Origin: Calditrichota bacterium
GTDB taxonomy: Bacteria; Electryoneota; RPQS01
Direction of reading: 5' to 3'
Length of the DNA: 64,000 bases
NCBI GenBank assembly: GCA_020637395.1
Contig: JACJWA010000001.1
Location: 186,001 to 250,000 of the forward strand
Positions 9,601 to 18,606 of the stretch are shown here, piece by piece. The position numbers and the translations under genes are program-made. The notes below the pieces were generated by a model. That model did no database searches and was not told the origin of the DNA. It saw only the letters and a list, made by a program, of their open reading frames with translations. Each line of letters opens with the position of its first letter. Position 1 is the first letter of the stretch.

Positions 9601-12073
9601 TGGGTGGGCTATTGCCGGGGCTTCCATGCAGCGGCGGCTCTACGACTTCATGCTGACGCAGCCAGCGAAAACGCTCGGCGAAGTTGCGATGCTCAATAAG
9701 GGGCGCTGGTGGAGCAGCCTGAACATCTCCATGGGCTGGAACTCGAGCATGAGCATGATGATGATGATGAACCTGCTCGGAGATCCCGGCGTGGAGCTCA
9801 AGATTCCGCAACAGGAATTCCAACCGCGCATCTTCGGTGAATCCAACGTCGTCAGTCCGCATGACACCGCCGGAGCGGAATCTCTGCGCGTCGTGATGAC
9901 CATTCCCTGGCCACAGGACGGCTCCACGGAAACCTACACCTACGTCCTGCCCTACAACGGCGAACTCTTTCCTCCGACACCGCAAGGCAGAACGCAGCGC
10001 TTCACCAAACACGCGCCAGCGTCCACGGTGGATCAGTTCGACGTGCAGTTCTTCAATACGCAGACGTGCACAACAGACGCTGTGCCGCTCAATCGCCTGA
10101 TCAGCCGCGAAGGCGACGTGGTCGTGTATATCACCAATCCGGTGTTGAAGCGCAACGCGGTCGGGCATTTTCCGATCTATCTTGTGGACAGCCTTGAAGC
10201 TGTGCAGATCACCGACATTGAAGCCGTGCCGGATTCCGTTGCGTTCAGCGGCGAAGCGTTCCGCGTGCAGGCTCAGATTCTCCACGAAGACGACATTCAG
10301 AGTGTGCGTTTCCGCGGCCTTTATACTCCGCCGCAGGGCCCTGTCCGCCTCGATACGATGTCCATGAATGAAACCGCGCCTAATATCTATACCACGGTGC
10401 GTGATATTGGACCGTACGAATTCAATGGCGCCACCTATCGCGTGAAGTTCTTTGTAACGCCGGTTGGACAGGAGGAATACGAGTCCGGATACTTCGATCT
10501 GCCGCTTGAACGCACGCCCGACTTGAGCATCACGTTCAATCTCTCGACCGGCCCGCGCGAACGCGGCGGAAATCGTCCCTACTACTATCAGCCTTTCACC
10601 GTGCAGCGCACCGGCAGCACAATCCCGCTTGACAACGTCGTCATTCGACTGACTGCAACACAGGATACCACGATCATCGAAGGCGGCGACACCACGGTGG
10701 TTATGCTCGATTCGTTCACGGTGGATCATGCGCTGCCGGACCTTGCCTTCGGAGAATTCGAGCGCGAAGCGTGGATTCCCACCGAGTTCCGGCCCGGCAA
10801 GTGGAACGTGGTCGTCACGATGGATCCGGACAACCTCATCCGCGAAACACGCGAAACGAACAACAAACGATCGTTTTCCCTGACGATTCCGTCCTACTAT
10901 CCTGTGGCGCGACCTGTGGGAACCTACCTGCCGAGGCCCATGACCGTCACGCCGCATAAGTACTGGTCCATCGCCGCGCGGGATACCCTGCAAGTGCGGG
11001 TGCCGCCCGGCGTCCTGCCGCGGGACAGCGCCGCGATCGGTTACAAACAGCCCACCGGCCTCTCCCAAGCTCAGCTCAACGAGCTTGCGCAAATCGGACT
11101 ATATCGCCCGTTCACGCAGAGTTCGCACGGCGTTTTTTCCGCGCTGTTCGATGACTCGCTTGGAACACTTGGACCGGAGTTTCACGCGACCGTCACACTG
11201 GATATCCAGGGCCGCGACACGCTGCGCAGCCGCGTGCCGACCAACACCTATGCGATCTATGCCCGCGATCCTGTTTTGAATCAATGGGTGCGCTCGCGCA
11301 ACACGCTCGTCAGCAGAGTCCCCGTGGACACCACGGTCTTTTCCAACCCGAGCAATCCGACGTTGGATTCCATCGTCACCTGGCAATTGCGCGTGACCGG
11401 AGAAGTCCCCACCTTGGGAGAGCTTGCGATCTTCCGCGTGGAGGATGTCACCGGACCGCAGATTGAAGTGAGCATCGGTGGGCTAAGCTATACGCAGGGC
11501 GCGATTGTCCCCGCCAATCCGCAGATCTTCGTGACCTACCGCGATGTCGCGGGGGTCATGCGCAATGACACGTCTTTTTACTTGAGTCTCGACGGGGATA
11601 CCGTGTCTCCAAGTCTGATTGCCTGGAATGATTCCGTGCTTACCGCCGGAAGTTTCACGGCCATGACTGAACCTGATCTTGAACCCGGGAATCATGTGCT
11701 GCACGTCGCGGCGAAAGACAACCACGGCAACGTGTCGGAGTATGACGCCGAATTCGACGTGCGCAAGGACTTTGGATTCGAGTGGGCGATCAACTATCCG
11801 AATCCCTTCGAAAAGAATACCACCATCGCCTTCGTGCTCACCGGAGTCACAAACGACTTCACCGAAGCAAAAATCTACACGGTGTCCGGCAGGTTGATCA
11901 AAACCCTGCGGGAACGCGAGCGCGCCACGGTGAACTACCGAACGCTGCAATGGGATGGTCGCGATGAAGACGGCGAAGAAGTCGCCAACGGTGTGTACTT
12001 CGCCCGCATTGTCGCCAAGAACGGTGACGATGAAATCGAAACCACCGTCAAGCTGGCAAAGGTGCGCCGATGA
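6647..12073 (+). CDS. porU: Type IX secretion sortase PorU, gingipain-like C25 peptidase
   Basis: Cell-surface cysteine peptidase that in T9SS bacteria removes the sorting domain from cargo and joins cargo to its anchor. A signal peptide (KKIKTIILACLAVLAW) is followed by about 400 residues of propeptide-like beta domain. The C25 catalytic domain has His911 in NYNGHGGGG and Cys945 in NFTCYVGAF. A CARDB-like beta domain follows at about 1270-1400, then a C-terminal FlgD-like sorting domain (NYPNPFEKNTT to the end), which PorU proteins retain. At 1808 residues it is longer than P. gingivalis PorU. An in-frame TTG lies at 6587, but ATG 6647 or 6656 suits the signal peptide better; neither has a clear ribosome site. 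porV overlaps by 4 bases. Confidence 0.9.
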   Translation: MASMSTKKIKTIILACLAVLAWQGFSWAQKQDLTACAAATQKSAPGLKVLESRADRIILQWTASPLEIVRDPESDAVTEVRMGSLEMNYTPGVIGLPQAAEVFEALPGNVTVSLIESEFQSLDLGSCLPSPEDFILDARSGSSEEELSAFSPTARLSVPERRRLTEKVAETRPRQVADVHEAGIFRGHRLMSLLLSPVQVNTETGLGRVLTRATVQVLLPNSQNNETRLPDSYKEHETLRGMLGKLADTALPTRAREDREPREGRELDDDFPVFNVNRWRIYVQESAIVKLTGEYLRTMGVPVGDITPWDLHIWNKGHEIPIVVEGQEDGHFDDFDYILFFGERNDRTFVDRIPSLWQDPYSLQNCYQLFWGDGRAGMRMGEISGTWRSADGVVLTRSVRSKLHFERDRYFDRLSDVSDVLGADIYDVAPVDLIYDNWFWGERIDALTSRDFEAYLPFPNQNAPFSFEPVVVRACLTGFSSSIQGNHYVTVSLNGLTDNGLSAGRQYAGDPVPAWTGQSPVIFETNQTDNVENILTSDLINGNNLITVTVPGNEISGNGDKVLANWFEVEYERDLRARADEFRFDYTLSVNDTVFPGDSIGYDIRGFSSPDIQVWKLGHSRLVNLETRRVTPADESASWAVRFPYVYDGPQDVLVFGESSIRQPFLMVPDSIQIDLRNQPGAEYVLVVYDPYYADSSIHILDSLRRLNFNNSVLTVPLSEVYEQFSGGLITPYAVRDFMVYAYDHWAVRPTHLCLVGDAVVVQRENSVPGNQIPTFGVPTYQYGTSTTDYLFGCVSGPHWDIIPDIAVGRISCRTPQELGTYVQKILLYESQPDYENLTASNVLMVADYYDSDLKLDFVSGFSEQSVRQMVDNSTVNLSRVYLDSIPSGQGPIALRDAIRDGCVAVNYNGHGGGGVWSGSSLINVGGVRLLNNRESFPFITNFTCYVGAFDDRSQAAVLGEAFIFARNNNNDIVGAIGVYSSSGVGWAIAGASMQRRLYDFMLTQPAKTLGEVAMLNKGRWWSSLNISMGWNSSMSMMMMMNLLGDPGVELKIPQQEFQPRIFGESNVVSPHDTAGAESLRVVMTIPWPQDGSTETYTYVLPYNGELFPPTPQGRTQRFTKHAPASTVDQFDVQFFNTQTCTTDAVPLNRLISREGDVVVYITNPVLKRNAVGHFPIYLVDSLEAVQITDIEAVPDSVAFSGEAFRVQAQILHEDDIQSVRFRGLYTPPQGPVRLDTMSMNETAPNIYTTVRDIGPYEFNGATYRVKFFVTPVGQEEYESGYFDLPLERTPDLSITFNLSTGPRERGGNRPYYYQPFTVQRTGSTIPLDNVVIRLTATQDTTIIEGGDTTVVMLDSFTVDHALPDLAFGEFEREAWIPTEFRPGKWNVVVTMDPDNLIRETRETNNKRSFSLTIPSYYPVARPVGTYLPRPMTVTPHKYWSIAARDTLQVRVPPGVLPRDSAAIGYKQPTGLSQAQLNELAQIGLYRPFTQSSHGVFSALFDDSLGTLGPEFHATVTLDIQGRDTLRSRVPTNTYAIYARDPVLNQWVRSRNTLVSRVPVDTTVFSNPSNPTLDSIVTWQLRVTGEVPTLGELAIFRVEDVTGPQIEVSIGGLSYTQGAIVPANPQIFVTYRDVAGVMRNDTSFYLSLDGDTVSPSLIAWNDSVLTAGSFTAMTEPDLEPGNHVLHVAAKDNHGNVSEYDAEFDVRKDFGFEWAINYPNPFEKNTTIAFVLTGVTNDFTEAKIYTVSGRLIKTLRERERATVNYRTLQWDGRDEDGEEVANGVYFARIVAKNGDDEIETTVKLAKVRR

Positions 12074-13125
12074 AAAAGATACTGCTGCACCTGCTCATTC
12101 TCTGCATGGCTGTGCCTGCCTCCGCGGCCAAGTACGCCGGAGAGTTTCTCGAGCTTGGAGTCGGCGCGCGCGGCATTGCCATGGGCGGTGCCATGGCCGC
12201 GCACACCTATGATGGCGCGAGCTTCTACTGGAATCCCGCAGGAATGGGCTTCGTCTCGGGAATTCAGGCGACCGGAATGTATGCCGATCTGTGGGACGGA
12301 CTCGCGAACTTCTCGTCCACCGGCATCACCTTGCCTGTGACCGGATCCGTGTTTGCCATCAATTACGTTCGTCTGGGCGTTCCCGATATTGAGCAGCATC
12401 CCGATTACAACGCGGTCGTCGCGGATATACTGAGACGCGCACCCGCGCTGCGCTATGTGGTCGTCAACGGCGACACGACGTATATCAACTCCGTGCAGGA
12501 ATATCTGCTGGCAACCGGCGCGGCGCCTGATGGATTCTTCAGCGACTCGGAGTCTTCGCTGTATTTCACATTCGCCAAATACAACCAGTTTACGATTGAC
12601 TGGGGCTGGTCGTATTTCACCATGCCCGTCGAGTTGCCCGTGGGCGTGAATCTGAAGTTGATCAATCAGAAACTTGGCGACGCATCCGGCACGGGTATCG
12701 GCGTGGACGCAGGGGCGCAGGCGCGCTTTCCGCTCGATGAAATCGTCTATGAGCCGTGGAAAGCGCGGTTCAGCTACGGCTTCGTGATCAAAGACGCGAC
12801 GCGCACTGAAGTGGATTGGGGAGAAGGCGTCAAGGATGCGGTTCCGCTGAATATCTACAGCTCGCTCGCGCTCGAACAGAAAATGCCCGGTCGCAACAGC
12901 CGCCTGACTCTGGCCTATGAAACCGAACGCCGCTACGAACGGCGCAGACATGCCGGAATCGAGTATGCGTTCGAGAATGTCCTGTTTCTGCGCGGAGGTC
13001 TGTGGCATGACGAGTGGTCCGCTGGCGCCGGAGTTGCCCTTTGGCGCGTCAGCGCGGACTATGCCTACTATGCGCGCGACCTCGGCACAACACATCGCGT
13101 CAGCGTCTCCATCAAGCTGAAGTGA
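12070..13125 (+). CDS. porV: PorV/PorQ-family outer-membrane protein
   Basis: Outer-membrane barrel of the PorV family; PorV shuttles T9SS cargo from the translocon to the PorU sortase. The signal peptide is MKKILLHLLILCMAVPASA. It is followed by the family hallmark (FLELGVGARGIAMGGA, then ASFYWNPAGM), which resembles the start of FadL-type barrels. Alternating beta strands fill the rest, and the protein ends in a Lys-rich strand. It has 351 residues, close to PorV. ATGA overlap with porU indicates coupled translation. Within the family, PorV and PorQ are hard to separate by eye; direct linkage to porU favours PorV. Confidence 0.85.
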   Translation: MKKILLHLLILCMAVPASAAKYAGEFLELGVGARGIAMGGAMAAHTYDGASFYWNPAGMGFVSGIQATGMYADLWDGLANFSSTGITLPVTGSVFAINYVRLGVPDIEQHPDYNAVVADILRRAPALRYVVVNGDTTYINSVQEYLLATGAAPDGFFSDSESSLYFTFAKYNQFTIDWGWSYFTMPVELPVGVNLKLINQKLGDASGTGIGVDAGAQARFPLDEIVYEPWKARFSYGFVIKDATRTEVDWGEGVKDAVPLNIYSSLALEQKMPGRNSRLTLAYETERRYERRRHAGIEYAFENVLFLRGGLWHDEWSAGAGVALWRVSADYAYYARDLGTTHRVSVSIKLK

Positions 13126-13132
13126 GCCGACT

Positions 13133-13954
13133 ATGAAGACATCAATATTGATTTCTCTGGCTCTGCTCTTCCTCGCGGGCTGCGGAGAAGACACGCAGAG
13201 CACGGACAATGTTCCGCCGCAGGCGCCGATCATGGTGGAGCGCTCCGACGACTCCATCTATCCGCAAGCCGGAGTGCGCGCCGAACCTACGCCGGACGAA
13301 AGCAACTATTGGGTGCGTGTTGAGTGGTATCGCAATCCCGAACCGGATGTCGTCGGCTATCGCATTTCCCGCTGGTCCGAACAGTCCACTTCGCTGAATG
13401 CCACAGTCGTCGGTGACGTGGCCGTTGGTGTGGAAATCCCCGACACCGAGATTCTTTCGTGGGTGGATCGCGGCTTTGACGGATTCGGAAATCCAACCAA
13501 CGCGCTGGCGCCCAATGATCAAGGTTCCATGCGCGGCTACTGGTGGCATGTGCTGGCCTATGACACCGCAGGCAACCGCGGCGAATGGAGCGATTCCGTC
13601 TACTATCGCCTGATGTGGAATCCTTACAATCTTTCGGTCAGCCAATTTGCCGCGGACGACTATCGCCTGAACTGGAACTATCCGATTGGCGGAGCCGGAA
13701 CGTACCTTTCCTATTACAAACTTCGCGTCTATTCGGAGTGGTATGGCCGCGATTCGCTCGTCTGGGATCATCAGGTGATTCTCTACGGCGCGCAGAACTC
13801 CGTCACCCTTGGGTCCGGAGGAGCCACGGGCACCATGGTCAATGACTGCACCTATGTCTGGCAGCTGAACGCCGTTAGTCTTGCGGCGTCGGACACACAC
13901 GATGTGGCGCTCGCCGGCGCTTCCATCTACACAACTTTCGTCTATCAGGAGTGA
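13133..13954 (+). CDS. Lipoprotein with fibronectin-III-like repeats, T9SS-linked
   Basis: Unrecognised lipoprotein of 273 residues. The lipobox is LFLAGC with the acylated Cys at 17. Two beta-sandwich segments resembling FN3 folds follow: about 45-150, with the strand pattern VRVEWYRNPEPDVVGYRISRW, and about 155-270. It starts 7 bases after porV and precedes the SLBB gene by 16 bases, so it is cotranscribed with the sortase genes. It could be an accessory of the cargo-anchoring machinery, which is inference from position only. No catalytic motif is visible. Confidence 0.8.
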   Translation: MKTSILISLALLFLAGCGEDTQSTDNVPPQAPIMVERSDDSIYPQAGVRAEPTPDESNYWVRVEWYRNPEPDVVGYRISRWSEQSTSLNATVVGDVAVGVEIPDTEILSWVDRGFDGFGNPTNALAPNDQGSMRGYWWHVLAYDTAGNRGEWSDSVYYRLMWNPYNLSVSQFAADDYRLNWNYPIGGAGTYLSYYKLRVYSEWYGRDSLVWDHQVILYGAQNSVTLGSGGATGTMVNDCTYVWQLNAVSLAASDTHDVALAGASIYTTFVYQE

Positions 13955-13970
13955 GAGAACAGGAGACTCG

Positions 13971-14504
13971 ATGAGGCTGTTAAACCAATTCCATTTTCGA
14001 TTTGCCATAGTCATGCTGCTGCTGGCCACGATGGCCCTGCCGCTGCTGGCACAGTCGGATATTAGCGTCGGCGCCGTTCCCTACAAGATTCCTCAGGTTC
14101 GGCGAGTCGGCGAGGGCAGCAAATACTATCTGAACGATTCCAATGAGCTCCTGATTCGCGTCAATATCTGGGGACGCGTGGAACGACCTGGACAATACTA
14201 TGTGCCTGCGGAAACCGACCTCATTTCATTGATGTCTCTGGCCGGTGGTCCGACCTCGCGCTCCCGCTTGTCAAATGTTCGCGTCGTCCGTGAAGAAGAC
14301 ACCGGCGAGCAGGATGTCTTGACCGTCAATGTCAGAAAGTATATCAAGACCGGCGAGAAACGCTTGATCCCCGACTTGAAACCTGAAGACACGGTTGTTG
14401 TGCATGGTTCTGGCTGGCAGCTTGTGGCCGATGTTGCGCAGGTGATCGGTCAGTTTGCCATCGTGGCGAACGTCTATTACCTGTTCTTTATCGCGCAACG
14501 ATAG
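13971..14504 (+). CDS. Small SLBB-domain exported protein
   Basis: A 177-residue protein with a signal peptide or anchor (FAIVMLLLATMALPLLA) and one SLBB/soluble-ligand-binding beta-grasp domain (VNIWGRVERPGQYYVP to about residue 120) like those in Wza-type polysaccharide export proteins. A C-terminal hydrophobic stretch (ADVAQVIGQFAIVANVYYLF) could insert in a membrane. The start ATG 13971 has AGGAG 5 bases upstream. It lacks the Poly_export domain of a full Wza and is last in the porU operon, before a strong terminator. A role in surface anchoring or glycan export is possible but unproven. Confidence 0.85.
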   Translation: MRLLNQFHFRFAIVMLLLATMALPLLAQSDISVGAVPYKIPQVRRVGEGSKYYLNDSNELLIRVNIWGRVERPGQYYVPAETDLISLMSLAGGPTSRSRLSNVRVVREEDTGEQDVLTVNVRKYIKTGEKRLIPDLKPEDTVVVHGSGWQLVADVAQVIGQFAIVANVYYLFFIAQR

Positions 14505-14527
14505 CTCTCGAGATATTCCTATGTGAA

Positions 14528-14560
14528 GCGGGCCGTGCATGTGCACGGCCCGCTTTTTTT
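14528..14560 (+). terminator. Intrinsic terminator of the porU operon
   Basis: A 12-bp perfect stem (GCGGGCCGTGCA, 14528-14539, with its complement 14542-14553) and a 2-base loop are followed by seven T. It lies 24 bases after the SLBB stop and just before the convergent Rrf2 gene. Confidence 0.93.
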
Positions 14561-14563
14561 CCC

Positions 14564-15037
14564 CTATTCGGCTGACCTGTTAATCTTCCGCCGCCCTCGC
14601 CTGGGCTCCTCCAGAATCGGAGCGAGCCGCCGTGTGTCCAGAGCCAGTAGATCCGCAATCGTCGTTCCCGTCAGAAACTCCTCCACTTCGCTCTTGCGTG
14701 GTCCCCACAGTTTGTGAATCGGGCACGGTGTTGAATCTTCGCACTTGCCATATCCCAGCAAGCATTCATTCGCCAGAGCCAGTCCGTCGAATAAGACTGA
14801 AATACTTTGCAGATTGATTTCATTTGCCGCCTTGGCCAATCTGAATCCGCCACCCGGTCCGCGAGACGAATGCAGAATGCCCGCCTCCGAAAGCGTGCGC
14901 AAGAGTTTCGAAAGAAACGATGCCGGAAGCTGTTCCGCTTTTGCTATGGACGGTGCCAAGAGAGGCTCGTCAGAATTCTGTCTTGCCAAACATAGCACGG
15001 CGCGAATCGCATAGGTTGTTGGACGTGATAACAGCAT
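14564..15037 (-). CDS. Rrf2-family transcriptional regulator with three Cys
   Basis: DNA-binding regulator of the IscR/NsrR/RirA family. The N-terminal winged helix starts with LLSRPTTYAIRAVLCLA, and the wing carries the SSRGPGGGFRLAKA signature at about residues 57-70. Three Cys near residues 92, 99 and 105 (C-x6-C-x5-C, then PIHKLW) match the position of the Fe-S ligands in sensor members, so it may sense iron, NO or redox state. The basic C-terminal tail (RRGRRK) is longer than usual. The ATG directly follows the upstream glycosyltransferase stop (TAAATG). No target gene can be inferred with certainty. Confidence 0.93.
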   Translation of the reverse strand: MLLSRPTTYAIRAVLCLARQNSDEPLLAPSIAKAEQLPASFLSKLLRTLSEAGILHSSRGPGGGFRLAKAANEINLQSISVLFDGLALANECLLGYGKCEDSTPCPIHKLWGPRKSEVEEFLTGTTIADLLALDTRRLAPILEEPRRGRRKINRSAE

Positions 15038-16501
15038 TTAGCCCCACCGATAGAGTTTGAATCGTGGATTGAGTTGCGTTACGGTCTTGGTTTTGCCCGT
15101 CCGGTCGAGATACTGGATTAGCTTGTCCTGCGGGTCTTCGAGGTTCTGTGCGACGTCATCGCGCAGATAGTAAACATTGTTTTTAGACGCGGCAAGTTCC
15201 GACAGCGTCCTCGCGGCATCAAAGTTAGGATCGCGCATCTTGATGAATTCCCATTGAGCATTCAACCCCGGCGCATAGTAGTTTAAGAGCCCGTAGTTGC
15301 CCGGCAAAAGCACCAGCGCATTGGTTTCATTCACAGACGTAGAAAGCACCTCGGCTGCCGCGCGCCAATTTTGCTTCCTTCCATAACTCTCCGGCTGCCA
15401 GTAATGAACCAATGCGATCACGGCGATCACGGCGCCGGCACCGGCGATCAGTTGCTGACCGCGCATGTTCCGAATATCCGAATAAGCCAACGCGACAAAC
15501 AGAAGGAGGAAGGGAGTCGAAAAGATCAGATACTTCGGCTGCAAAAAGTACTTCCCCGTAGCAAGACTCGCAACCGTTGCAATGAGTATCGGAATCGTGA
15601 ACAATTCGTGCGCGAGCCAAACCGACGACCGCTCCCGACGGGGAGCATGCAGCCAGACAAGCTTCCACAAGATCACCACTCCGGCGGCAACAGACAACAA
15701 CACAAGCGGAAGGTTGGACAACAAGTCAGAAAGTCCAACCGCGCGGCCCGAGCCCTGTTCGCCAAGAGAGAAATAGTTGAATCCAACTGTGAAGGCCGCC
15801 AAGAGTTTCGGCAGCGCGCTCGCGAAATGCATTCCGTATTCGCCGCTCCTCACCTCCTGAAACCGAATCAGATTCGGCACGTTCGGCACATAGAGCAGCA
15901 CCGTCGCGGCGAGCGCGCTCCAGCCTTTCCAAATCGGAAGAGCGCGGCGCTCCCGAAGAAAGGTCAGCGCGGTTCCCATCAGGAAAAACCAGTAGAGCAA
16001 GTGCGTGAAAACACCAGCCGCCGCGATCAGCACGAACAGCAGCCAGCGCGGCCACGTGAAGCGCTCGACCATGAGCAGCAGCACGTATGTCTGCGCAAGT
16101 GCAATCGCCGCGACCATGGAGTACATCCGTAGCTCCTGTGAGAACTCAATCAGCATCGGCGACATACAGATCAATACCGACAGGATGATCCCCAACCGGT
16201 CGTCACGAAGCTTGCGCCCGACCAAGAACGCAAGCGGAACTTGAATCACGCCAAACATGAGCGGCAGTAGCCGAAGTCCAAGCTCTCCCTCGAAGCCCAT
16301 CTGTCGCCATATGTATAGGAAAGAAAAGAACAGCGGGCGAAAACGATCCTCTGTGTCCGTGATCAGCTTGAAGCTGTCACGCAACACCGAAAATCCCTCA
16401 TCCCCGTAGAAACTGTAGTCCAGAAGCGGTACGCGCAGACAAAGCGCCACCGCAGTAATCACCCATACCACCCACAACGGCACCTGCGCGCTACCCTTCA
16501 C
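15038..16501 (-). CDS. GT-C glycosyltransferase, ArnT/PMT-like (family 39)
   Basis: Polytopic inner-membrane enzyme expected to transfer a sugar from a polyprenyl-phosphate donor. After the first helix, the periplasmic loop has the family acidic motif in YSFYGDEGFSVLRD. About eleven helices and a soluble C-terminal domain with many Tyr and Asn follow. I prefer the GTG at 16501: GGAGG stands 7 bases upstream inside the end of the LolC/E gene, and the start overlaps that gene by 11 bases. A longer ATG start at 16579 would need an 89-base overlap. Product 487 residues. Confidence 0.85.
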   Translation of the reverse strand: MKGSAQVPLWVVWVITAVALCLRVPLLDYSFYGDEGFSVLRDSFKLITDTEDRFRPLFFSFLYIWRQMGFEGELGLRLLPLMFGVIQVPLAFLVGRKLRDDRLGIILSVLICMSPMLIEFSQELRMYSMVAAIALAQTYVLLLMVERFTWPRWLLFVLIAAAGVFTHLLYWFFLMGTALTFLRERRALPIWKGWSALAATVLLYVPNVPNLIRFQEVRSGEYGMHFASALPKLLAAFTVGFNYFSLGEQGSGRAVGLSDLLSNLPLVLLSVAAGVVILWKLVWLHAPRRERSSVWLAHELFTIPILIATVASLATGKYFLQPKYLIFSTPFLLLFVALAYSDIRNMRGQQLIAGAGAVIAVIALVHYWQPESYGRKQNWRAAAEVLSTSVNETNALVLLPGNYGLLNYYAPGLNAQWEFIKMRDPNFDAARTLSELAASKNNVYYLRDDVAQNLEDPQDKLIQYLDRTGKTKTVTQLNPRFKLYRWG

Positions 16502-17708
16502 GAATCGCCTCCACAGGAGAAAGCCGCGATGCTTTGCGCGCGGGATAGAGTGAACCCAAATACGCCAGCGCAATGGCAATCGTGATCACCAGCACAAAAT
16601 CCGTGACCTGCATTTGCACCGGAAGCGCATCGAGAAAATATATGTCCGACGGCAAAGAAATCCATTTGTACTTCAACTGCCCGAAGCAAACCGCGATTCC
16701 CAACAAGGTGCCCAGCAGCGCGCCGCTAACGCCAACAATAAGACCTTGCAGAGAGAATACTGCGGCAATATCGCGGTCGCGCGCGCCCATCGCCTTCAGG
16801 ATGCCGATGTCGCGGCGCTTCTCCATTGAGACCATGATCAGGGTTGAGAGAATGTTAAACGCAGCGACGATAATAATGATCGAAAGTATCGTCGTCCACA
16901 TCCACTTTTCTATCTTCATCCAGGAGTAGAGCGTCGAGCGCAATTCCTGCCACGTGCGGACGTAGTACTCCGCGCTGAACTTGTCTTCAATCTCTTCGCG
17001 CACGCGATCCGCCGCGAAAATGTCCTGAATTCTGATCTCGAGCCCGTCCACGCGGTCCTTCTTCAGAAAAACCTTCTGCGCGGTGCCAAGGTCCATATAG
17101 GCCAGCACGTCGTCGAATTCAAAGAGTCCGGTTTGAAACGTTCCGGACAGCACAAATTGCTTCACCTGCGGAGTCGAGAGTGGGCCGCTGATTCCGGCGG
17201 GGGAGAAGACCACAATCGTGTCGCCCGGCGCGACGCCCAACCTCTCCGCCAAGAACCTTCCCAGCACGATCCCCGGCAGCCCATCCCGCGTGAGCTTGAG
17301 TTCGCCCCGCTGCATGTGCTGTGGCAGATCGGAAACTTCACCGAGCGTCGCCTCGTCTACACCGCGAAACGCCGCCGCTTCGGAACGCTTCCCCGCGCGC
17401 ACCATGCCTTTCTCAAAAATGTACGGCGCAACGCCCGTGACGTCGGGCACCTCGCGCACGATGTCGCGCGCTTCGTGCCACGCGGGCAATCCATCTGGAC
17501 TGAAAGTCTCAAGTCTCAGATGCGCGTCCGCTCCGAGAATGCGCGCGCGCACTTCCGTCTCGAAACCGTTCATCACCGAGAGCACGATAATCAGTGCCGC
17601 CGTTCCAATCGTCACCCCGCCGACGGACAGGTACGTGATCAACGAGATAAACCCGCCGTGTGAGCGAGCCTTCAAATATCTCGTGGCTATGAAGAGAGGG
17701 GTGTGCAA
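16491..17708 (-). CDS. LolC/LolE-family lipoprotein-releasing ABC transporter permease
   Basis: Inner-membrane permease subunit that releases outer-membrane lipoproteins to the carrier LolA. An N-terminal helix with FISLITYLSVGGVTIG is followed by a large periplasmic domain (about 50-270) and three C-terminal helices of the FtsX fold. The cytoplasmic loop MEKRRDIGILKAMGA is the characteristic coupling motif, and the end, ARKASRLSPVEAIREG, is classical. Length 405 is normal. The ATPase partner LolD is not in the window. Many bacteria keep lysS next to lolC/E; here a lipoprotein gene sits between them. Confidence 0.93.
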   Translation of the reverse strand: MHTPLFIATRYLKARSHGGFISLITYLSVGGVTIGTAALIIVLSVMNGFETEVRARILGADAHLRLETFSPDGLPAWHEARDIVREVPDVTGVAPYIFEKGMVRAGKRSEAAAFRGVDEATLGEVSDLPQHMQRGELKLTRDGLPGIVLGRFLAERLGVAPGDTIVVFSPAGISGPLSTPQVKQFVLSGTFQTGLFEFDDVLAYMDLGTAQKVFLKKDRVDGLEIRIQDIFAADRVREEIEDKFSAEYYVRTWQELRSTLYSWMKIEKWMWTTILSIIIIVAAFNILSTLIMVSMEKRRDIGILKAMGARDRDIAAVFSLQGLIVGVSGALLGTLLGIAVCFGQLKYKWISLPSDIYFLDALPVQMQVTDFVLVITIAIALAYLGSLYPARKASRLSPVEAIREG

Positions 17709-17860
17709 GAGAGGTGTATAGCTTCTGACGGTCGATTGGTTCTAAGCAAGTTTTGCGTGTCTGCAGTCTGCAAAACTGCTTTTCCCTGCCCGCTCGGCTT
17801 GAGTTGCAGATGCAAACGCAAGGCTTTAGTTGTAGTCAATCGCGTGCTACCATTCTTCAA

Positions 17861-18457
17861 TCAGTCAATTATTGCAAGAACTTCCTTCATAAGTGATTCG
17901 GCTCCGCGGCTAATAGCTTGCAGTTCTGGTTCCGCCATTACGTACGCTTCGCGATTGTGCCAATCCTTTGCTTCGTAATACTTGATATGCAGTTTAGATA
18001 AATCATATTTGATGAGGCAAAATGCAGCTCGGTTAGATTTCTTCGCAGGCACCCTGGTCAAAGCAGAATCGATAGCCGCAAGTGAACCTGCAATCTCGAC
18101 CATCATGTTGGTTTGTTCATGTTTTAGGCGCTCCTTCTCTTCGATGGCGAGAGTGGCAGCACTGTTTGACAACTCAATCGCTTTGATCAGGCGAGCCTTT
18201 GCAATGCCATAATTGCGAAACAGCGAAAATTTGTCATCTTGCTCTTCAACTGCGGACATCGCAGCGTTAAATGTGTCGATTGCGGCGCTGTAGGCCAGCG
18301 GAGCATATTCTTTGGTGTGTGCCATCCGAAGATCAGCCAAGAAAATGGCTTGGGCAGCATCAATCTCTATTGTTGGTCGCTCTGCGCAACCGATAACAAA
18401 TGAAAAAAGAACCACTATCCAGATAAACTGCGATCTTGGCAGTAAAAACGGTCTCAT
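17861..18457 (-). CDS. Small lipoprotein, DUF4398-like
   Basis: Start ATG 18457 is set by GGAGGT close upstream and by the signal peptide with lipobox FVIGC (Cys24). The mature part (about 175 residues) is helical and Ala-rich. It contains HTKEYAPLAYSAAIDTFNAA and later YGIAKARLIKAIELS, which fit the DUF4398 pattern of envelope helical-repeat lipoproteins. It is AT-richer than its neighbours (42% GC counted by hand in 18181-18240). It lies between lysS and the LolC/E permease gene and is probably an outer-membrane lipoprotein. Function unknown. Confidence 0.75.
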   Translation of the reverse strand: MRPFLLPRSQFIWIVVLFSFVIGCAERPTIEIDAAQAIFLADLRMAHTKEYAPLAYSAAIDTFNAAMSAVEEQDDKFSLFRNYGIAKARLIKAIELSNSAATLAIEEKERLKHEQTNMMVEIAGSLAAIDSALTRVPAKKSNRAAFCLIKYDLSKLHIKYYEAKDWHNREAYVMAEPELQAISRGAESLMKEVLAIID

Positions 18458-18606
18458 GTGACCTCCACAAAGAAAAATACAATTCAATTCTGCTTTCAGC
18501 TTTGGAATGTCAGTCATCTTCTTGGGACAAGTCCGTAGGCAACGGACATTTTCTCTTCACAGAACAGCGGGGCCTATTGTTCCACACGATTTCATATAGT
18601 GGATCG

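Noticed and set aside
9281..11092. A 603-codon open frame antisense to porU
   Set aside because: The plus strand encodes the C25 catalytic and CARDB-like parts of PorU here; the antisense product is His/Arg-rich without domains.
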